Below are positions 32,509-42,898 of a DNA stretch of 64,000 bases, piece by piece. Under the pieces are notes generated by a model. That model saw only the letters and a list, made by a program, of their open reading frames with translations. It did not search any database and was not told the origin of the DNA. Each line of letters opens with the position of its first letter. Within the stretch, counting starts at the first letter, position 1. This stretch comes from Hyaloperonospora brassicae (Eukaryota > Oomycota > Peronosporomycetes > Peronosporales > Peronosporaceae). The stretch is taken from positions 1-64,000 of the forward strand of contig CANTFL010000195.1 in assembly GCA_947650285.1 (NCBI GenBank), written 5' to 3'. A program made the translations under genes and the position numbers.

Positions 32509-34191
32509 TCAGTGCGCTTCGTGCGCACTGCTAAGAGATTGTTTCTTCTTCAGCGAGGTTATCCTCTTCCTCGCTGGCATAATCGTTGACGATGCTGAAT
32601 ATACCAGCATCATACGAGTCACTAATAGCGTCGCCGGCATTATTGAGGTGATCTTCTTCATCGATGTCGACCTGATCGACATCGGCATCATACGTGACGA
32701 CGTTAGCGTCGACACGTGATGAGCAAGAGCCAGAACGGTTTCTGCTCGAGCGAGTCCCTCCCCCCTTATCCAAGAGTCACACTCTAAAAGGGCGGGAACA
32801 CGTGGATGGCGTAAACCATTCACGTAAAACGGTGTGTGCTGTGTGGAAGCATGCACCGAATTATTGATGGCAAATTCCACCATGGGTAGGAATTCGCTCC
32901 AGCTCGGAAACGAGTGGACATATCCTCGAAGGATCTCTTCGAGGACACGGTTCGCACGTTTCGTCTGACCATCTGTTTCCAGATGGTCAGAAGTAGACAT
33001 CATCAATCGTGTTCCCAGAGAACGGAACACGGTTTGCCTAAATGCTGCCGTGAACCGAGGGTCACGGTCGGATACGAGTTCACGGGGTAACACGTGGAGT
33101 CTAAAGACCGTGTCTAGAAAGACACGAGCACAACCTTGAGCCTTGACCGACTCAGGGACAGCAGCAAGATGGACCATCTTGCTGAATTGGTCAACAAACA
33201 CAAGAATGCCATTATTCTTGTGAGCGTCTTCGGGAAACCCGAAGACGAAGTACATTGAAACGGACTGCCAGCACTCTGTCGGAACAGGAAGAGGCTGCAA
33301 TGGCGCATGGGATGAAGGACTAGGCTTCACCCGTTGACGAACCTCGCAAGCACGTATGTACTTGCGGACAAAATGATACTGGCGTGGCCAGTAAAAGTCA
33401 CGACTTTCCGTGAGGTAAGTCTTTTCTCTACCACGATGGCCGCCTGTTGGGGCATCGTGACACTCATACATGATGCGTAAACGCAAATCATGATGAGTGG
33501 GTACGACGACACGAGGCGTGTCGTCGGCAACAGCTGTATAGTACAGCAATCCGTTGCGTGTACTATACCGATCCGATGAGGATCGGTACAAAGCCGGTAA
33601 ATCCCTCATGGATTTACCGGATGGATTCACCAGATTATCCATCAATCGCAGAAGATCCTTATCTTCCGCGTACGCCTTTCGTACGTCGTCAAGTAAACTT
33701 GACGACGGAACACTGGCTGTCAGTGTCGCAACATTGGGCTTATCCTCACTAATGAATTGTGCGTCCGGCTCTAAATCGGGCCGGCGCGAGAGCGCATCAG
33801 CGACGACATTGAGTCGTCCTGGTTTATACTCCACGGAGAAGTTATACTCCGCGAAGAAAGACAGCCACCTCGCCATTATTTGCGAGAGGTGTGGGCTGTT
33901 TACGGCCGTGCGTAATGACGCATGGTCCGTATAGACGATGAACGGTCTATCTCCCAAGAGATATACGCGAAACTTAGACAGTGCATATTTCATGGCAAGG
34001 AGTTCCTTGTCATGCACTGGCTTTTTGCGCTCAGCTGATTGCAGCTGACGCGACCGATAATAGATGACGCGCACCGCGCCATCTGCGTCGAACTGCATTA
34101 ACGCACAGCTGATTGCAAAATCGCTGGCGTCACAGACCACATGAAATGGTCTGTCCTGATCTGCAATCGCTAATATCGGCGGCTGCATCAA
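32509..34191 (-). CDS. RNase H and integrase of element E
   Basis: 560-residue ORF. RNase H has VVCDASDFAIS, VHDKELLAM, VYTDHASLRT and NVVADALSRR, all acidic positions kept. Integrase zinc domain: GGHRGREKTY then CEVRQRVK, where the last Cys is Arg. Core: VSMYFVFGFP has Tyr for the first catalytic Asp, VSDRDPRFTA keeps the second, and GQTKRANRV has Lys for the catalytic Glu. From ~residue 500 the frame has shifted out of an acidic linker. It should be inactive as integrase. Confidence 0.9.
   Translation of the reverse strand: MMQPPILAIADQDRPFHVVCDASDFAISCALMQFDADGAVRVIYYRSRQLQSAERKKPVHDKELLAMKYALSKFRVYLLGDRPFIVYTDHASLRTAVNSPHLSQIMARWLSFFAEYNFSVEYKPGRLNVVADALSRRPDLEPDAQFISEDKPNVATLTASVPSSSLLDDVRKAYAEDKDLLRLMDNLVNPSGKSMRDLPALYRSSSDRYSTRNGLLYYTAVADDTPRVVVPTHHDLRLRIMYECHDAPTGGHRGREKTYLTESRDFYWPRQYHFVRKYIRACEVRQRVKPSPSSHAPLQPLPVPTECWQSVSMYFVFGFPEDAHKNNGILVFVDQFSKMVHLAAVPESVKAQGCARVFLDTVFRLHVLPRELVSDRDPRFTAAFRQTVFRSLGTRLMMSTSDHLETDGQTKRANRVLEEILRGYVHSFPSWSEFLPMVEFAINNSVHASTQHTPFYVNGLRHPRVPALLECDSWIRGEGLARAETVLALAHHVSTLTSSRMMPMSIRSTSMKKITSIMPATLLVTRMMLVYSASSTIMPARKRITSLKKKQSLSSAHEAH
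32531..32773 (-). pseudogene. Acidic linker piece, element E
   Basis: 80 codons in another frame, overlapping the end of the RNase H-integrase ORF. Very acidic (VDIDEEDHLNN, YASEEEDNLAEEE). It probably represents the true linker sequence after a frameshift near 32770. Confidence 0.45.
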
Positions 34192-34263
34192 GCTTTGCTT
34201 GATACCTTCGAAGGAACGCTGGCACTCAGCGTTTCATGACCACTTGACATATTTCTTGAGCAA

Positions 34264-35163
34264 TCAAGAAAGATGAACAGTCATCTCGGCGTAGTTGCGC
34301 GAGTACTTGTGCAAGTACGCCGCTAGCCCAAGTAATTTCCTTAGTCCCTTGACATCGACTGGCACTGGCCAGTCGGTGATCGCCTTGATCTTTTCGGGAT
34401 CAGGGCGTAAGCCGTGTTTACCCACGATGCACCCAGGAAGTGGTGTTTCGCTAGCCGCGAATATACACTTCTTGAGGTTTGCGTACAACTTATGCTTTCG
34501 CATAAGTTGAAGAACCTGGCGAACGTGAGTTCTATGAACTTCAACGTCCGTCTTTCCGTCCATAGCCCGGATATGGACGAACACATCGTCGAAGTAACTC
34601 GGTGCGAAGTCTCGCACCGGTCTCAACAGATTTGTGACACATCTGTTGAATGTTGCAGGGGCATTGCTCAGCGCCTGTGGCATAACTAGCCACTCCCACA
34701 GCATCCCGCTGGGGGTACTCACTGCTGTGAACCGGATGTCCCGTTCACGCATGAGGATCTGATAGAATCCATCCATCAGATACATGGACGAAAAGATGGT
34801 ACTCTTTGACATACCATCTATGATTACGTCCTTTCTCGGTATCGGCGTCTGAGCCGGTACCGTTTCAGCATTCAATTTGTTGAATGCGTGTACTATCCGC
34901 CACCCTCATGTGGCTTTTCGCACACAGAAGGTCGGAGAGCTGTGAGGGGATGTTGATTCTCTCACATAGCCCGCTGCTAAGCGATCGGCAAAGAACTTGT
35001 CGATCGCTAGTACTTGTTCACGAGGCAGTGGCCACTGCTTCATGACACAGTACTTCGAGCCCGGTTTATGCTCGATCTCGTGTCGAGTGCATTTGTCTTT
35101 AGACAACTCGCATGGCACGGATTCAGGGAACACATCCTTGAATTCGATCAAATCCTTATACAA
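34264..35163 (-). pseudogene. Reverse transcriptase of element E
   Basis: One frame broken by a TGA at 34906-34908 (Gly position). Motifs: KYCVMKQWPLPREQ, SPHSSPTFCVRK, FSSMYLMDGFYQI (first Asp), MPQALSNAPATFN, SYFDDVFVH (catalytic pair) and LGLAAYLHKYSRNY (thumb). It ends at a TGA and is followed in the same frame, after another stop, by RNase H. Confidence 0.9.
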
Positions 35164-35172
35164 AGGATTTGC

Positions 35173-35370
35173 CTAAAGTGACTCCCAGGATTGGGACGTG
35201 TATCGCTCAATCCGAGTCTTCTCATCGAGGACACTTTCGTCCATCGATGAGCTGCTGAGAACCCGTTCGTTCTCAGCAAATACTGTTGCCGATCGAATAT
35301 CGTCCACATACTCATCCTCTGTGACGAGTATGCAGATCTGCTTGACGTCGCCAATACGCAGATCACGCAA
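35173..35370 (-). pseudogene. Protease-RT linker of element E
   Basis: 65 codons in the same frame as protease and RT, bounded by TAA (35398-35400) and TAG (35173-35175). Acidic and hydrophilic (VTEDEYVDDIRSA). No catalytic motif. Confidence 0.5.
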
Positions 35371-35397
35371 GAACCGATTCGGTTCTAGCGTTAGAAA

Positions 35398-36384
35398 TTA
35401 AGTTATCTCCGAAGTTAACTTCGGAGGCACAATCAGATCAAGCGTATAAGCGCCTACGCTTGATCCGTCATTAACCAAGACGTTCAACGTCTCGGTTTCT
35501 TCCTGGGAACTTGCTTCCACAGGTTGCTGAGGGCCTGATCCCTCAGCAAGTGACTCTTGAGGAATTCCTTCCTCAATTACGTGCAGACTTATTCCCTCGA
35601 CGTCTTCCGACTGTGGCTGTGCAACCAAAGTCAGGCACCGATCCTCTACGGTCGACTCTCCAGTCGACCTAGGATTTCCATGTTGCCCTTTGAAGGCAAC
35701 AGGTTTCTTACTTCTAAGATGCTGCCCGCTAGGCATGCATCCATGTCCCGGTCCACTCGACGTATTCGAGTGGTGGAACTTCGGCGCAGCCTGTACTCCT
35801 GTACAGCCGCCGGGAGCTTGCTCCACAGTGTAGTGATCAACTACACTGTGATCTTGTGCAGTCGTGCTAACGACCGTACCGCAAGTGAGGCCATCGCACT
35901 CACTCGCAGAACATCCACACGCTTGTGGACGCTCCAAGATGTTCATCAGATGGCCATCTGATGAACAAGTGACAGGCATCTTCACGGATCGATGCTGCCA
36001 GCTCACCCTTGGCTCGTACTTTCTGAGCCAAGGTAATCCCAGGATGACATCAAATTTGTAATCCAGATCCAATACGATGAAGTCATCATCGTACTGTTCG
36101 CCGTTCAACGTGTAGTCGATTCCTACTACACGTTTCTCAACGGTAATCGATGCGCCTGTTGCAAGGCGCACCGTCATTCTCGTGAAGGGAATGTCGCGCT
36201 CAACGAACTTGAGCCTACGACCCTCTAGTGACTGGCGTCGAACAAAGTTGTTCGACTCCCCACAGTCTACTAGGGCACGAAGCGACAAATCATTTGTCGC
36301 TTCCAGCTTCAAGGTGATGAGCGAAACGTCATCACCAGGTGCAGAGACACACAATGATTGTGTATCTGGAGCAACTTTCGTCAA
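35398..36384 (-). CDS. Retropepsin-like protease of element E
   Basis: 328-residue ORF. The active-site strand reads ALVDCGESNNFV (about residues 36-47), a DCG variant of the DSG motif. The C-terminal strand reads FDVILGLPWLRKYEP (about 109-123). The long hydrophilic tail contains two Cys-rich stretches. It shares its frame with RT and RNase H-integrase, so PR-RT-RH-IN was one frame now holding at least four stops. Confidence 0.85.
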   Translation of the reverse strand: MTKVAPDTQSLCVSAPGDDVSLITLKLEATNDLSLRALVDCGESNNFVRRQSLEGRRLKFVERDIPFTRMTVRLATGASITVEKRVVGIDYTLNGEQYDDDFIVLDLDYKFDVILGLPWLRKYEPRVSWQHRSVKMPVTCSSDGHLMNILERPQACGCSASECDGLTCGTVVSTTAQDHSVVDHYTVEQAPGGCTGVQAAPKFHHSNTSSGPGHGCMPSGQHLRSKKPVAFKGQHGNPRSTGESTVEDRCLTLVAQPQSEDVEGISLHVIEEGIPQESLAEGSGPQQPVEASSQEETETLNVLVNDGSSVGAYTLDLIVPPKLTSEIT

Positions 36385-36434
36385 GAGATTTGCAAATTCT
36401 TTTGAGGTTGCTGGATCAGTAGGGCGCTCCGCCC

Positions 36435-36938
36435 CTACTGACCCCGACCATTTTTTGATGGTCCGTCTCGCTGTTGCGGCTTCGCAACAGCGCTGGACCC
36501 ACGCCCATTGCCCTTTCTGGCAAATGGTCGTTCATTTCGCTCAGTACTGTTTGGTACTGGGCGTGGAGCACTACACTCGTATGCGTAGTACCCTAACTTC
36601 TGACAGCGATTGCACCTCTGCAATCGCTTGTTGTTTGAAGAGCGAGGTCTCTCGCTCTCAACATAGCAGAGGTCCATTGGTTCTGGACCTTCAATCTCTT
36701 GTCGTCTTGGTGGACGATAAGAGTTTGAGCTAGCATGAGCCTGTCTCATGCTAAAGGCTTCCTGTTCCGCGGCTGATATCGCATCTTCCAGCGTATTCAG
36801 CTCAAGGCGGAACAGGTGGCTCCTGACGGGCCCTTCTGCGAGCCCTTGCATGAACACCGTAATCAACGTGTGTTCATGTACTGGGTTGGCAGTTATACTA
36901 CTCGCGAGGAGTCGTATATGTTGAGCGTAAGCGTGCAC
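36435..36938 (-). pseudogene. gag C-terminal half with altered zinc knuckle, element E
   Basis: 167 codons: end of capsid (LITVFMQGLAEGPVR, LEDAISAAEQEAF), then a knuckle CNRCQKLGYYAYEC in which the His is Tyr (CAC to TAC would do it), then a basic tail. Thrown out of frame from the first half by an 11-bp duplication. Confidence 0.75.
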
Positions 36939-36961
36939 ATTACGCTTACCCTGCTTGAGTT

Positions 36962-37600
36962 TCAGAAGCTCTGAACGAGCTCTGAACGAGCCCTGAACTC
37001 AGCCCGTGGCGGCTCAAACGTTTGTCTTAGCCGGAATTTGAAGTCATCTAGCGACCTAAACACATTTGGGTCGCTACTCTCGAGCCCCAGGGACCAAGTT
37101 TTGGCACGCCCTGCCAAGTGGGTCTGAGCAAATGTGAGTTTCATTTTCTCATCTTCGACGCGACGATCCCTTAGGGCTCTGTCGAGTTCGACAAGCCACA
37201 GTAACAGGGAGTCTTCCGGAACTTCACTGTACTTGGAGATGTCAACTTTCATGACATCGGGACGACGCGCATGCGCCGTCCCGCCCACAGCAGGATGGAA
37301 TTGCTGCTGTCTCAACAGCTCTGTCTGTTGAGCACCGAATTCTCTCAACTGCTCGGCCTGTTGAGAGCCCTGCTGGTGAAGCAAGGCTACTTTCTCCCTT
37401 TCGGCGACAAGTTCATGTTGTATGAACTTGGCTATAGCGGCATGTTGTTGGTCTCTGTCTAGAGACTCCAACATGGCGCTAATGGCGAACTCGCCTACGG
37501 TAGAACTCATTCGTTCTACCGCACCCCATTCGATGTCACTCAAATGGGTAAACCCTTCACGCGTGGCGTGAAAGGTCTTTTCATCATCCAACATGTTCAC
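36962..37600 (-). CDS. gag N-terminal half, element E
   Basis: 212 codons starting MNMLDDEKTF. Residues ~60-105 are a Gln-rich helical segment (QHELVAEREKVALLHQQ, QQTELLRQQQ). The capsid core is at ~120-205 (LLLWLVELDRALRD, TFAQTHLAGRAKTW, DDFKFRLRQTF). Structural protein of the virus-like particle. The frame ends just after the 11-bp tandem duplication. Confidence 0.8.
   Translation of the reverse strand: MNMLDDEKTFHATREGFTHLSDIEWGAVERMSSTVGEFAISAMLESLDRDQQHAAIAKFIQHELVAEREKVALLHQQGSQQAEQLREFGAQQTELLRQQQFHPAVGGTAHARRPDVMKVDISKYSEVPEDSLLLWLVELDRALRDRRVEDEKMKLTFAQTHLAGRAKTWSLGLESSDPNVFRSLDDFKFRLRQTFEPPRAEFRARSELVQSF
36970..36991. repeat. 11-bp tandem duplication in E gag
   Basis: TCTGAACGAGC occurs twice, at 36970-36980 and 36981-36991. 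It shifts the gag frame and splits the capsid region. Confidence 0.85.
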
Positions 37601-37644
37601 GTTAAATGTTGTGGTCCTTGGAAGGACTACAAAGCGCTAACAGG

Positions 37645-38036
37645 TGTAACGGGGCACACCCTTGCGTGAACTTAACGCAAGGGTTTCGGTGCCCCGACAG
37701 ACGTACACGAGGCAAACGAGGAAGCGTATATAAGGTAAAAGCAGAACTGTTATATTAATATAATTAAGTCTTTAACCACTGTCTCTCTGTTTGACTTAAG
37801 TTAATTATGCTAATATAACTGAGTGTATGGTGACGTCTCGTCACCACTCATTGCGCGCGTCTTGCGGCGATTGGTGGGTTGATATCATCAAGATATCAAC
37901 CAATGAACAGACTCTTTGGTCGACCCATCAATATCACCACGATTGGTGATATTGTTAAAAGAATATACAACATAATATTCTTTATTGTCATTATCTCTCA
38001 AATGACAATTTCCATGTAACGGGCTGCCCCGTTACA
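37645..38036 (-). repeat. 5' LTR of element E
   Basis: Copy of 30050-30441, TGTAACGGGG to CCCCGTTACA. Differences noticed: the fourth base and GAGGAAGCG against GAAGAAGCG. Followed by the target duplication CTCTT. Confidence 0.95.
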
Positions 38037-38041
38037 CTCTT

Positions 38042-39386
38042 AGTATTCAAATAACACGGGGACAGTGATACAGCGAAGCTGACGGCCCTTCCGTATAATG
38101 CCGTGGACGTGAAGAACAATTCCATCGTAGAGAATAGAGTTTATATGTGGACGACTTTTCCAGCAAGGATATTATGCGTTAATATTTAGCAACTTAAGCA
38201 TGTAGGCGGGCTCTTTCAGCTGCCTCGCACTACCTCAGCGTACACCTTCTGCGCACAACGAGGAAGCGGGTTAACCCGGCTTCTCTCGCGTGTAGCGAGG
38301 GTTGCTGTGCTGGCTCCAATTAATAGGGGCCTCGCAGTGACTTCTTCTAAGCTAAGTGTCGCGCGGAGTGCTAACCACTTCCTGCGCACACTTACACGAT
38401 AGAAATTAAATGTAAGACTAATTTATAATTAATGTGTGAGAATATAGATCTAATCGACTATTGTCTAAAACACATTGATTGAACGCGTACCCCAGTGAGA
38501 CGCTGTCCCTACGTGGCGATCTTGTAAAGATCGCGGATGACGTCATAGCACGACGTCACACTGATATGTCTTTTGTATTCACACCAAGCACAATATCAGT
38601 GTGGATACACTTGTGTGTACCACATACACTTAAGTAAGTACGCCCTAGTTGTACCACTCAAGTGACAGGCCTAAGTGCGTCTGCGCACTTAGGATCCCGC
38701 TTTTGTAAACGTTGGACTAAAGTAACCCACACTTTTGTGACCGTATGACTAACTTGCGTGGGACGGGGTTGACCCCGTTGTAAAGCAGCGCTAGCACTTT
38801 GCGGTCCGCAGGGTGGTGGCTTTTTCGCTCTCTTTCAGACTCGACAATAAAATTGAATCGGGTGTGTCATTCCGTGATGCGTTTGCATCAACGTACTTCT
38901 AAACGTCTAGTCATTAGCAAAACCCATCACATGGACGTCGGCTGTGGAAACAGAGTGACTCAGGACTGGAGCCTTAATTATTTATTGTTGCAGCATAGCG
39001 AAGAATGCGCGCGCCGACCACGTATGATTCTAACAAGAAGTCTTCACGCTTGAGTACTTCCATGTACAAAACGATGATATGAATGAACCGACTGTAATAG
39101 TTAATCGCTCCGAGAAACACTTGCATTCCCTATTTGACGCTGGGAATCGCCACTCAGTGATTTTCACCAGTTTGGTCGGGTCGCCTACAATGCTCTATGC
39201 TGTCACTTTGTGCGATATAATTCTACTTTAGGCTGCACAATTTTTTTCTCTGTGAAGCTAATGCTAATTGAACAATCCGTTCAGCATAATAACAACCGTT
39301 CGAGCGCATCTAAACATTCCTCGAAGATTCAACGTTGAATCATATACCGACCACGAATGATCGACGATGAAACACTTGGACAGCTA
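38042..39386 (-). pseudogene. Element D remnant: end of RT and RNase H region
   Basis: D sequence between the E and H insertions. At 39365 the minus strand reads CFIVDHSW, probably a decayed form of the RT catalytic motif, and near 39110-39165 RFPASNREC, a start of the RT thumb. A strongly mutated stretch at 38042-38200 may be the first RNase H. An inverted-repeat-rich block (38230-38790) seems foreign to it. Confidence 0.45.
38230..38790. repeat. Inverted-repeat-rich block, possible solo LTR
   Basis: Perfect arms at 38559-38567/38593-38601 (CACTGATAT) and 38670-38679/38684-38693 (CCTAAGTGCG, 4-base loop), others around 38519-38537 and near 38763-38779 (ACGGGGT/ACCCCGT). The style, and the terminal ACGGGG/CCCCGT pair, resemble the LTR of element E. 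No matching partner or target duplication was found. Confidence 0.4.
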
Positions 39387-39732
39387 TATACTCAGGATAA
39401 AGACGTTTTCGCTCTCTAGTTTTACACACGCCGGAGTTCGTCGAAAGCAACAGTGACTATTCACTGTTGGTTGATGCAGCACTTGATTACTATAATGAAA
39501 AATGTGAACTGAGGAAGTTATAGGCGAATTGAAAACACTAATCAGTATCATGAAACCCTCCCCCTCTTCTCCCTTTGCACTGGTGTCTTCCGTTAAACAC
39601 TGGAGACGCGGGAGGTCCAAGTGGACTATCATGTAACCCTTGTGTCATCATACCATCTAACAAGTAAATTTGATGATACCAGGAACTGATGTTATTAGCG
39701 TAGATTTTGACAGCTGCGGTCCTTCTGTAACA
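39387..39732 (-). repeat. 3' LTR of element H
   Basis: 346 bp. Shares long exact stretches with 61589-61933, for example ACACACGCCGGAGTTCGTCG. The outer end reads TA where the other copy has TG. Confidence 0.8.
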
Positions 39733-39859
39733 ACCTTCCCCCTGGCGACGATGGATATTCTACAAAAGACTCACGTTTTACCTTGTGAAATTGGCATCTT
39801 AGTACTTTGTACGTAGGGCGAGAAAGATCCTTGGTCAATATGTCTGCGAGCTAGGATTT

Positions 39860-40250
39860 TGCTAGGGAACTACTTCACGTTCACAAAATTTTGGCAATCT
39901 CGTCTTAAATATAAGCGGTACCTTAGAGCGATGAGCTTTGCGGCTGTTGTCATAATTTTATTCTTCATGGTACTGATGGCGCTCTATTCGTCAATCATGA
40001 TGCTAGGCACGATTACGACATGTGATAGTTTCACGACAAACTGTCTGATCTATCCGCACTCCGACACACTCATTGTACCAGCAATAAAATTCGCTTCCAA
40101 GCTAGACATGGCTACAACCGCTTATTTATTTCGATCTCCATGTAATTGGTCGTCAGTTGATGGCAAGTATTGAACCGCCCGTAGATTTTCAGTCACTCGG
40201 TCATTAGCTCAATCAGCGTCAGACCATATTATAAAATCGAGTTAACCGAG
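39860..40250 (-). pseudogene. Copia RNase H of element H
   Basis: Not visible as a long ORF. The minus strand reads AMSSLEANFIAGT, the Glu motif of Copia RNase H. Stops on both sides. Confidence 0.5.
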
Positions 40251-40709
40251 TATCATAGATTCACTTGACTTCTAAAAGCGCAGCCCACGATCTGATGAAC
40301 CCTCAAGATATCGAAATATATTTTAATAATTTTTTAGTGGCACTATTGTAATATCTCAAGGTGCCTTGGTGCGTAGTTCACTGCAAAAGGTATGTATAGA
40401 GCGTTGAGTTTACGATCCAAAGGAGCGTAGCGAGGGCTTCTTGTACACGATCAATGTCGAAAATATTTGCGCTTTCGAGTTTGTATTAGTCGGTAAATGC
40501 ATCCATCGGCGTCTCAACAGTTCTCACGTTATCCAGATTGAACTTTTGCAGCGCGACGTTCGCCATGCTCTGTTGCGACAAGAAGAAGATTTTATCTGTA
40601 TCGCGCACCGTTATATCAAGAAACTTTCGCACTGGGCCCAGAATTTTTATGCTGAATTCTTATTCGATCTTTGTTGTAACGCTCTTTAAATCTTCATCAT
40701 CGTGAAACG

Positions 40710-41330
40710 CAAACAGTATATCATCCACGTAAATACCCATAGTTATTGCATGCCTATTCTTGTCGCTCTCATAGTAGATGAATGGGTCCAGCTTTGACCC
40801 CTTAAAATCGATAGAGGTTATCAAAACGTCGATCGTAGCGTTCTAGCAGCGTCCTGGATATTTGAGACCGTATAGTGGATATAGAAGTTTAAGCACATTG
40901 CTGTCTTCTACGTTAAGCTTCTGGGGCGCTATAATGTAGATGAGTTCGCGCAGCTGGCCCTTTACGTAGGTATCACAGACGCCTATGTGTGTCAATTTTT
41001 GGACCAAGCAAGCTCGCAAGAGCAAGATATAGCTGCACACTGCTCATATTTATAACTGGAGCAGACGTCTCGGAGAAATTCACACCATACTTTTCACTGA
41101 AGCCTCGTGAAACAAGTCTTTCCTTGAAGCGCTCCACGTCACCATCAGCGCCGAGTTCAGCTTTAATACCCACTTGCTGTCGAAAACGTTTATCTTCTTG
41201 CCCGGCTCGTTGACCACTTCCCAAGTACCATTTTCGACGAGTGCGTCGAGGTTTAGCTGCATGGCCTTTATCCAGTCTTCCCGTTCAGGTAGCTTCATGG
41301 CTTCGTTTACGGATTTTTGGCGTCTAAACT
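40710..41330 (-). pseudogene. Copia reverse transcriptase of element H
   Basis: Starts REDWIKAMQLNLDAL ... NGTWEVV, then a frameshifted FSEKYGVNFSETSAPV and LLYPLYGLKYPGR, and the catalytic MGIYVDDILFAF at 40720-40731. Several frameshifts. The left part (40254-40700) has no clear motif. Confidence 0.75.
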
Positions 41331-41799
41331 TTCGAAATGATCATCCCTGTAATATTAAAGTAGCGCGCGGGATTGACAATTGGCATCTCTAACGCCGCTA
41401 TACCAATGTTCTTTCGTATTGGGCACATAAATCAGCATCAGACGATGCGCCACTTAAATCATTTAAGATAATGCTGGTATCAATTTATTCTCAATAAATT
41501 TCGTCATGGTCTCCATAGGTACAAAGGCTGTCGACGCCGTTTAAAGACTTATTTAGAGCCACGATAGGAAGGTCTATGGGATGTATGTGCTGTAAGACTT
41601 ATACTTCTTAGTGCACTTAATATACTTTCTATGACCCTTGTTTATTTCGTCGTCACCGATAAAGACCCCGTAATTAACTTTTTTGTAGACCTATAGCCTT
41701 GTTTTTCAAGTGTACTGTGACCTTTTGGTCCCACTCAAGTACGCAGCCAAGGTTACGCTTGCATTTTGTTAGCACTTCAATGGGATATTTGTTTTCACC
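41331..41799. other. Decayed Copia spacer of element H
   Basis: Corresponds to the integrase C-terminal and linker part of H. No ORF or motif recognised. Confidence 0.3.
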
Positions 41800-42317
41800 G
41801 CTTGCGCGTGTAAGCAACCGGTTCCTCAATCATGACTGGTGCTTCCGTCCATAAAAATTGTGGCGAGTATGGAGCGTCGAACATCATTGCTCGCATACCG
41901 TCAATTATGATGCCGTGGGGTTTCTCAACCGTCCCTTATAAAACTGAATCATCAAACTTGATGAGTTGCTGTCAAAAGCCGCGCTCGTTGCACCATGAAT
42001 TCATCGCTTTAGTATAGAACTCGGTGTCAATCCGAATGACTTAAATTTTGACCTAGTATTGCCGTGTGAAACGTAGAATGAAAGCGGTCTGTCTGTCGAA
42101 CCATACGAATTTATTTTGTATTAAAAACACTCTACCGTATGTTGGCGCATCGTCGACTACGTGCAACGAATGCGAATTCTTAATGTACACTTGTGGATTG
42201 TATTTCGTCTTTATGTCAACTTCCAGAACTGCGCCTCTCTCATCCGTTGGTACCGATCGCAAAGTGTCAGTCAGTGCCTTGCGACTTCGTGCTTGTTTGA
42301 CTTAACAGCAGGTACCG
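41800..42317 (-). pseudogene. Copia integrase of element H (3' of F insertion)
   Basis: Reads KQARSRKAL next to the F insertion, then the core with VIRIDTEFYTKAMN and CNERGF, then IDGMRAMMFDAPYSPQ. The first-Asp motif is not recognisable. Stops and frameshifts throughout. It directly continues the domain at 54787-55060. Confidence 0.6.
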
Positions 42318-42794
42318 TGTAGCGGAGCTACACAGCTCCTTAAGCCAGAGGAAGACTTAGCTCTCTACAAGCAACTTTGGTTTTACGAACCTGACTCAGA
42401 AAGTCAACAAGCTCGAGAGCTTACGGTCCCTGTTCCAGGGGGACTAAACGATTTAAAAGAATCACAGCACATAGTGCTCAGGAGCAGCTACCTTCACAGG
42501 TATTGCTAGCTCCTACCGATCAAAGACGCCTCGAAAGGCACGTGTCTTTCAGTAATCAAAAAGGAAACTGATCTTTATTCTTTTTTTAACCTAAACGAAC
42601 ACCTTAGCATAACGTACTTAGTCTACCCGCTAATGCCTTGAATAAAACCTCTCAAAAGATCTCGTAATCAATGGTTAACAGACATCAGTATTCAACAATT
42701 AATACTGTGTTTTAATATCACTCTAAAGGGAGCCCCAACCTTGTGTGCACCACACCTATTGTCGACTACCAGCCGACGTGTAACCCCGTTACCC
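42318..42794 (-). repeat. 3' LTR of element F
   Basis: On the + strand starts TGTAGCGGAGCTACA, itself an inverted repeat, and ends near CCCCGTTACC. A run of C (poly-G on the element strand) follows as the probable polypurine tract (about 42793-42805). Confidence 0.8.
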
Positions 42795-42898
42795 CCCCCC
42801 ACCAGACTGACGTTATCTCAAAATGTCAATCGAAGTCTTTTCTCGAAGGGGACGGTGTGTGTGCGCTTCAACCTTACGGTTGGAAAAACACAAATACC

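Larger units (their letters stand above)
30050..38036 (-). mobile_element. Ty3/Gypsy element E, complete with target duplication
   Basis: 392-bp LTRs at 30050-30441 and 37645-38036 with only two differences noticed, flanked by the 5-bp direct repeat CTCTT (30045-30049 and 38037-38041). Minus-strand order: 5' LTR, gag, protease, RT, RNase H, integrase, chromodomain, antisense ORF (+ strand), polypurine tract, 3' LTR. It is inserted in D. Internal ORFs carry several stops and lost catalytic residues despite the near-identical LTRs. The whole element is packed with short perfect inverted repeats. Confidence 0.95.

Noticed and set aside
32509..34191. RIP-like C to T mutation as the cause of lost residues in E
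   Set aside because: Changes needed include G to T, T to C and G to A as well as C to T, so no single transition bias explains them.
39382..39386. Target duplication of element H
   Set aside because: Flanks AGCTA and AATTG do not match; the LTR pair and the internal order are the evidence instead.
42781..42805. Poly-C run as an assembly artefact or G-quadruplex
   Set aside because: It sits exactly where the polypurine tract of F is expected.
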